DNA of 64,000 nucleotides from Mactra quadrangularis (Eukaryota > Mollusca > Bivalvia > Venerida > Mactridae). Each line of letters begins with the position of its first letter. Positions within the stretch are counted from its first letter, which is position 1. Below are positions 59,333 to 64,000 of this stretch, piece after piece. Position numbers and translations under genes: made by a program. The notes under the pieces were generated by a model, which did not search any database, was not told the origin of the DNA, and saw only the letters and a list, made by a program, of their open reading frames with translations. The stretch lies in assembly GCA_025267735.1 (NCBI GenBank), contig CM046297.1:37536011-37600010 (forward strand), read 5' to 3'.

Positions 59333-59784
59333 TAGGGCTGTGGATCGTTGAGCAAGTGGCGATCCGATCCCAACCACAATTTATGTGTTGCGATTTACGA
59401 ATCAAACCACGAATCACTTGTTAACGGATACAGAATTCGTGTTAAAAAAAGAGTTAGGGAAGAATTACAGGAGTTTTTACTGTAAGGAAAACCATGTACA
59501 ACATGTCTATTACCAGACATTTTCAGCGGGCATTTTCAGTGATAACAGTTTTGTTTAAATGTGTATCAATCAAATTTTGACACAAGATTGTTCAGTCCCT
59601 ACATAAATTTAAGTTTATATTAGAAGAGTGACTCGTTTTCAGTAGTAATTAAGCTGAAAATGTTCTTTTTTTCCAAAAAAAAATAGATCGCAAACCAACG
59701 ATTTTGGATGTGACAAATATTCGTGCTCGATTATCTGGTGGGGATAGCGAGTATCCCAGTACTCGGATACTGTCTGCAGCTCTG
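59333..59784 (+). mobile_element. hAT family 2, copy C (retains the empty MITE site)
   Basis: TAGGGCTGTGGATCGTTGAG starts the element, and its right end is decayed to GCAGCTCTG. The flanks ATCATACA (59325-59332 and 59785-59792) match at 8 of 8. Near 59645 the sequence GTAATTAAGCTGAAAATG is continuous where copy A carries a ~365-bp MITE. Confidence 0.85.
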
Positions 59785-59803
59785 ATCATACATATCATGT
59801 ATA

Positions 59804-60712
59804 CAGTAAAAACTGCCTTAGCGACCCACTGAATTATACGACTCCCTGTCTTATGTGACTGTATTTGAGACCGCCCAACATAAATGCCTTTATAAAGTCC
59901 CACACTGTCACACTGTCTGACGCGACTAACGACCTTATTTTATCAGTCCAATACCGATAATTAGGTTTAATTAAGCAACATTTCAGGCCTCAATTGACCC
60001 AAAGATGTTTTTCACACCTCGATAATTACTATTGAATTGTATAATTGGCCCATCAATCAACACGCATGCTACAAAAAATTTAACTTTGTAAACATGCCAT
60101 GGACAAATGCAGATACACAAAAGGCATAGCACATCTGATTGTTTGTTTATACATCATAAAGTAGCTTTTATAGACAATCATTACTCAAATTTGGCAAGTG
60201 AATCTATTGGAATGTGATTGCAAAACTATCGGCCATTTTTGTTTGCATCACTAAAAGCCGTAATCCGGTTATTACCGGTATTTTCGTCATCAAAGCAACT
60301 TGCATGCGATTTTCGTTCTCAAACATATGTCATCGTTTATGTGTAAAACAAACTTATTTTTAATATTTAAATTGATATAAATTGTCCATTATCAGACCGA
60401 AGACAACTTTTTAATGAATTAATTTAAATCAAATTGATTAATAATATGATTGAGTGTCTAAGAACTTTTTTATTACTTTTCGAGGGCACAAATTTAAAGT
60501 AGATAAAAAATCGGGAGAATTATGCTTTGTAATATCATGTTTTAAACTGTTTAACTTGTCCCAACTCAGTGGGGGTTTTACTTATTTGGCTGAAATGTGC
60601 AATATTGGTGACAAGCTATCATTTTGACTTGAACCTGGATTTAAAGACCCACTGTCATATGTGACCGTGTTTGAATAGTCCGCAAAAAAGCCACATATGA
60701 CAGGTTTTACTG
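59804..60712. mobile_element. Inner CAGTAAAA-ended inverted-repeat element
   Basis: CAGTAAAAACTGCC (59804) and the complement of GACAGGTTTTACTG (ending 60712) are flanked by TA on both sides. Both subterminal zones carry a GTCATATGTGAC or CTTATGTGAC word with TGTTTGA or TATTTGA. The 909 bp contains no transposase. Confidence 0.55.
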
Positions 60713-61001
60713 TATATCATAAAAATCAATTTATTTGTATATACTCACTAATAAGTTGTCATGCACAACGTGTCAATGATTGGTGTATACTGGTCTTAAT
60801 ATCGGACCTGAAATAAGAACATTTAGATTGATTGGTTCTAAAATAGTGGGGGTATTATGGAATAGTGAGACAGTCATTTTATCAGACCACTTTTATACGA
60901 CCATTGAAATATAGAGAAAATATTTCTGTTCTTTAAAAAACTTCCCGTTATTTGAAGGTGGTCTTTTATTTGGATAGGTTGTTAGGTGAGACTTTACTGT
61001 A

Positions 61002-61689
61002 GTCACCATTTGTCTAAAGGACACAGAAATTTTTGTTCAAGACATTGAAGTATCTTGTTCACTGAAATCAACCCAACAGAACAGAACAGAATTTGATAAA
61101 CATAAGCTTATTACATAGTTATGATTTCATAATATATACATATAAATATAAACTACAATGTCAATGTAAGTATTTAAAATCAGGAATGGATCTGTATTTA
61201 AGGCAATTAACATAACTAGCTGTTGGTAGCACTGATGTCTACTGATTGAAGGGTCAAGGTTTGACTTTAAATCCTTTCACAGCCATATAGACAATTTTTA
61301 TTCTAAAACCCATCATAAAAAGAAACAAATACTGAACCCAAAATGAGTACAATTATATCTTTGTGAAGGTGTAGAAGCCAAATTTTCATACCCAAAAGTG
61401 CAATTCATACCCAACATTTAAAGTTGCTATTTGTGTTTGAATTTATCTTTTTCATTCATTTTTATGGGTCAAAATATACAAAAAATAGTTTTTCCCATGA
61501 CACAAACTTTTTGCAAGATGTTTTCTAATTTTCCATGATTTTTCTTGTACATTGTATTTACAAACCATGACACCAAAAATATAGAAAATAACCAAATTGT
61601 TGAGCCAGTACCAAAACATATGAGTATTTAAGAAGTAGACAATAAAAAGCTAAACTAGTTATGTTTTACATATTCACAAATCAATTTTG
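61002..61689. other. AT-rich stretch, no gene seen
   Basis: Nothing is recognised. Confidence 0.5.
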
Positions 61690-61805
61690 TAACAAACTTA
61701 GTAGCGCACCGGGATTTTGAATATAGTGGCCTGAGGGAGGTACAAGTTTGAATCCCAACAGGGGAGGTTATACCCTTCAATGAAAATTTGTCAATCATTA
61801 AAGAA
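61690..61805 (+). mobile_element. tRNA-derived SINE family D, copy 3 (3' truncated)
   Basis: GCACCGGGATTTTGAATA, B-box-like AAGTTTGAATCCC and GGGGAGGTTATACCC match family D at 53205-53415. The body stops soon after TGTCAATCATT. Confidence 0.6.
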
Positions 61806-61830
61806 AAAGGCGCAAAATAGATACTATTAA

Positions 61831-62013
61831 AGAGCTACAACATGACTTATAGATCAATGGACAGGTAATCATTGGATAGCCAGCTATGCAGTTTAGTTCA
61901 AATCCCATCCAAAACCTACCCCATTATTTCCTTGAACATAAAACTTTATCGTACCAGCTCAGTACTGGGGGAACATGAAGATTTAATCTAAGGATTGCAT
62001 CCTTGTTTCAACC
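61831..62013 (+). mobile_element. tRNA-Ser-type SINE, copy 2
   Basis: GGTAATCATTGGATAGCC, AGTTCAAATCCCATCCAAAA and TCCTTGAACATAAAACTTTA follow the order seen in 10863-11055. The first part of the tRNA head is decayed. Confidence 0.65.
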
Positions 62014-62423
62014 TCTTCAGAAATCAAATAGATCAGTATCATTCAATATCAAACTGAAACTATTGTTATCTATTCATGTATATAACTTTAACTTTCCGTA
62101 TACGTGACTGGTATGACAGTTTGAAATAACAGGAAAATTTAAGTTGACTGTTTCAAAGAAAAGATATTTCCGTCCCAAAAGGAGTGGATCAAGTGCGTCT
62201 CCTTGAAAATGAGACATTTTCCGAGAAAAAATACTTTTATTGTGAAAGGAGTGCAACACATTATAAATCCAAGTACATAAAATTTGAAGAAGATGGTTGA
62301 AATATTCATGAACTTATTTAACAAATGTATGTTAGTTGTGAAAGATTAAGGCCAGATGCAGGTTACAGCTATAGCTAGGTTCAACCTACAACTGGGAGTC
62401 TGGGACATTAACAACGCTATTTG

Positions 62424-62472
62424 GCTGTACCAAGGACCCTATATAAACATATAAGTAGGGTCCTTGGCTATA
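62424..62472. repeat. Perfect-stem small hairpin
   Basis: CCAAGGACCCTA and TAGGGTCCTTGG form an exact 12-bp stem around a 14-nt AT loop, with partial extension outward (GCTGTA, CTATAC). No gene context is known. Confidence 0.7.
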
Positions 62473-63186
62473 CAGATAATGATATACTTATGATTTCTCT
62501 TGTTTCATTTTAGATGATTCTTAACTTTAAATTACTTTAAATAGTATATAGTAGCACTGGCCAAGTTTTCATTTCCCTCAGAAATTATGTGAACAGTTTT
62601 ATTTGTTCGGGACTTCAGAACAAGTATATTTACCATAATTTAGACCCTTGCCGACTTTGTAAGTTACCGAATCCAAAAAAGTCACTCAGTATATAAGTAC
62701 ATGTATATAGCAATTCAAAAAGAGTGCCAACTATGACAGGCGCAATAAACTTAAAAATCAAACTATGCCTACATGGGCGTAGGTTAAATGCCGATGAGTT
62801 TTGCATCTCAGAAGAGCTGTGACTTAAAAATTGCACTTCTTAAACAGTTGATAACACTGATTTAAGTTAATAATTTTCATAAAATAGTTTTTCTACAGCA
62901 GTGACACAAAGGTAAAAGACCTGGTCAATCTTGAATCTTGAAATTTTTGAAACCTGCATTTTCATTAGTAGGTACAAACATTTGCATCTCCCTGTTGACA
63001 ACCTTCAACCGTGCATTCGCACTTATTTGTTAAAGAATCATAAAATTGGAGAATCATAATAAAAATTACGAACAAAATGCATTCTGCTTTCCTAGGCTTT
63101 TCTCCATACCTAGCTTGCCATAGAAAAAGGGAAGGTCTCCATCAGTAAACAAAATAACATAATTTAGGTCTAGTATGCTTGTTATA
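62473..63186. other. AT-rich stretch, no gene seen
   Basis: Nothing is recognised. Confidence 0.5.
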
Positions 63187-63447
63187 GCTCGTTTAGGATA
63201 ACTTGAGACAAGATAAACAATACCATTTTTATACACAGGTGGATTTAAGTTTAGTACACATAATCATTGACTATTATCAGAGTGTTTTGATGTATTATAT
63301 TTAGTACGAAATCACACAATCCACGCATTAAGACATGTTTAATACTTTCATTACACAAAATCAGCTGATCTCCCTGTTTTATGAAATACCTGAGTCCCAA
63401 ATACGTAAACAGACTGAGTCGTTTGTCTCAAGTTATCCTAAACGAGC
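63187..63447. repeat. 25-bp perfect inverted repeat, 211-bp spacer
   Basis: The 25 bp at 63187-63211 (containing TTTAGGATAACTTGAGAC) are exactly complemented at 63423-63447. They may be the ends of a MITE-like element, but no target duplication is visible. Confidence 0.75.
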
Positions 63448-64000
63448 AATACCATGTAATTTAATTGACAATGGTCTAAATGTACCTTCTGAAGTATGTA
63501 TATTAAAGACAGTGCTTGCACTCACAATATCAATATTTTAAATGCTTGATAAGACCTCCGGGTCAATAATTTCTAAATTTGGTTACTCCTTACAGACAAC
63601 TGAAATCTAAACTATGTCTTGTGCAGTGCCAAATCACGATAAACACGATGAGCTGTTCATGTCAGTAGAGACGTTTAAATCATCTTATGTTCTAGAATGC
63701 TTTAAATGATATGTTCGGACTGGAAAAAGTTTAAATATCTTTTTTAGAAAGTAACAATCTATGTCAGAGTAGATGACTTTAAGAGGTCATCTAAATAGGT
63801 GTTTTTTGTTGTTATTTTATGCCAGCATGTAGATAAGTAGAATACATGTACATAAATGGTGATTTTAAACTTGGGTCACTGAATGGTGCTAATTAAAGAA
63901 TGACCCCTTCAGCTTTTGGTTACCAGGAATTAAATGTATGAGTAATTTCTTTTAAAATTATCAAAGAAAACGTTCCAATCCTATAAAATTACTAACTTCG
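63448..64000. other. AT-rich stretch, no gene seen
   Basis: Nothing is recognised up to the window edge. Confidence 0.5.

Larger units (their letters stand above)
59255..60999. mobile_element. Outer pogo/Tigger-like inverted-repeat nest
   Basis: CAGTAAAATTCTGG at 59255 with GACCACC inside, and the complement of the right end (CAGTAAAGTCTCACC, ending 60999) with GGTGGTC inside, are flanked by TA. CAGTAAAAC ends with GACCACC resemble pogo/Tigger-type repeats. The 1,745-bp span holds a hAT copy and a second pair of CAGTAAAA ends, so these could instead be two separate solo ends. Confidence 0.45.

Overview
This looks like AT-rich, repeat-saturated eukaryotic nuclear DNA, most likely from a mollusc and probably a bivalve. 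The assignment is an inference. It rests on dispersed AAGGGAGATAACTC/GAGTTATCTCCCTT hairpins, tRNA-derived SINEs, an element with a GACAG-GCTCGAC head and a TCGAGCTAA tail, and interstitial TTAGGG repeats. I found no complete host gene, no intact mobile-element gene, no rRNA gene and no intact tRNA gene. Most open frames over 60 codons lie in low-complexity or repeat DNA and are not protein evidence. The window reads as intergenic or deep-intronic sequence.

Layout. 0-5 kb: a decayed mariner-type element (210-1353) with a nested MITE, a hairpin MITE, and the 3' end of a CR1/L2/Jockey-type LINE on the minus strand. 5.7-10.7 kb: a GC-richer foldback element, then a 4.08-kb composite with hAT-type ends and an 8-bp target duplication. 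Inside the composite are a 428-bp MITE, a 114-bp hairpin, and a second inverted-repeat element that holds a foldback and a perfect 40-bp palindrome. 10.8-20 kb: a tRNA-Ser-type SINE, hAT MITEs, an 80-bp palindrome, GA and CT microsatellites, a candidate regulatory cluster (YY1-like, ETS-CRE-ETS palindrome, E-boxes) beside TTAGGG repeats, and exon-like repeat modules. 20-29 kb: Tc1-like and hAT MITEs, a 12-copy 77-bp array, and a twin pair of 243-bp MITEs. 29.7-34.2 kb: duplicated tRNA-like units, a ~2.7-kb array of 45/46-bp units, and an element with its own internal tandem core.

34-45 kb: SINEs, a 1.37-kb hAT-like element and a decayed full-length Tc1-like transposon, then about 3.7 kb with nothing recognisable. 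45-52 kb: a ~1.36-kb inverted repeat with a nearly unchanged 62-bp core, SINE pairs, and a 147-bp foldback inside a hAT-like element. 52-57.5 kb: SINEs, a 1.34-kb element made of seven hairpin-bearing units, and two 337-bp twin repeats, one inside a hAT-like element. 58-61 kb: two inverted copies of a hAT family nested with pogo/Tigger-like inverted repeats. 61-64 kb: SINE copies and small inverted repeats.

The strongest observations are structural. One hAT family has three copies with target-site duplications, and its shorter copy preserves the empty site of a MITE inserted in the longest copy. A mollusc-type repeat keeps fixed 5' and 3' modules around different tandem cores, and each core unit carries the same hairpin signature as the free ~60-bp hairpins. 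All calls were made by eye. Family names need a repeat-library search, and host exons short enough to escape visual detection cannot be excluded.
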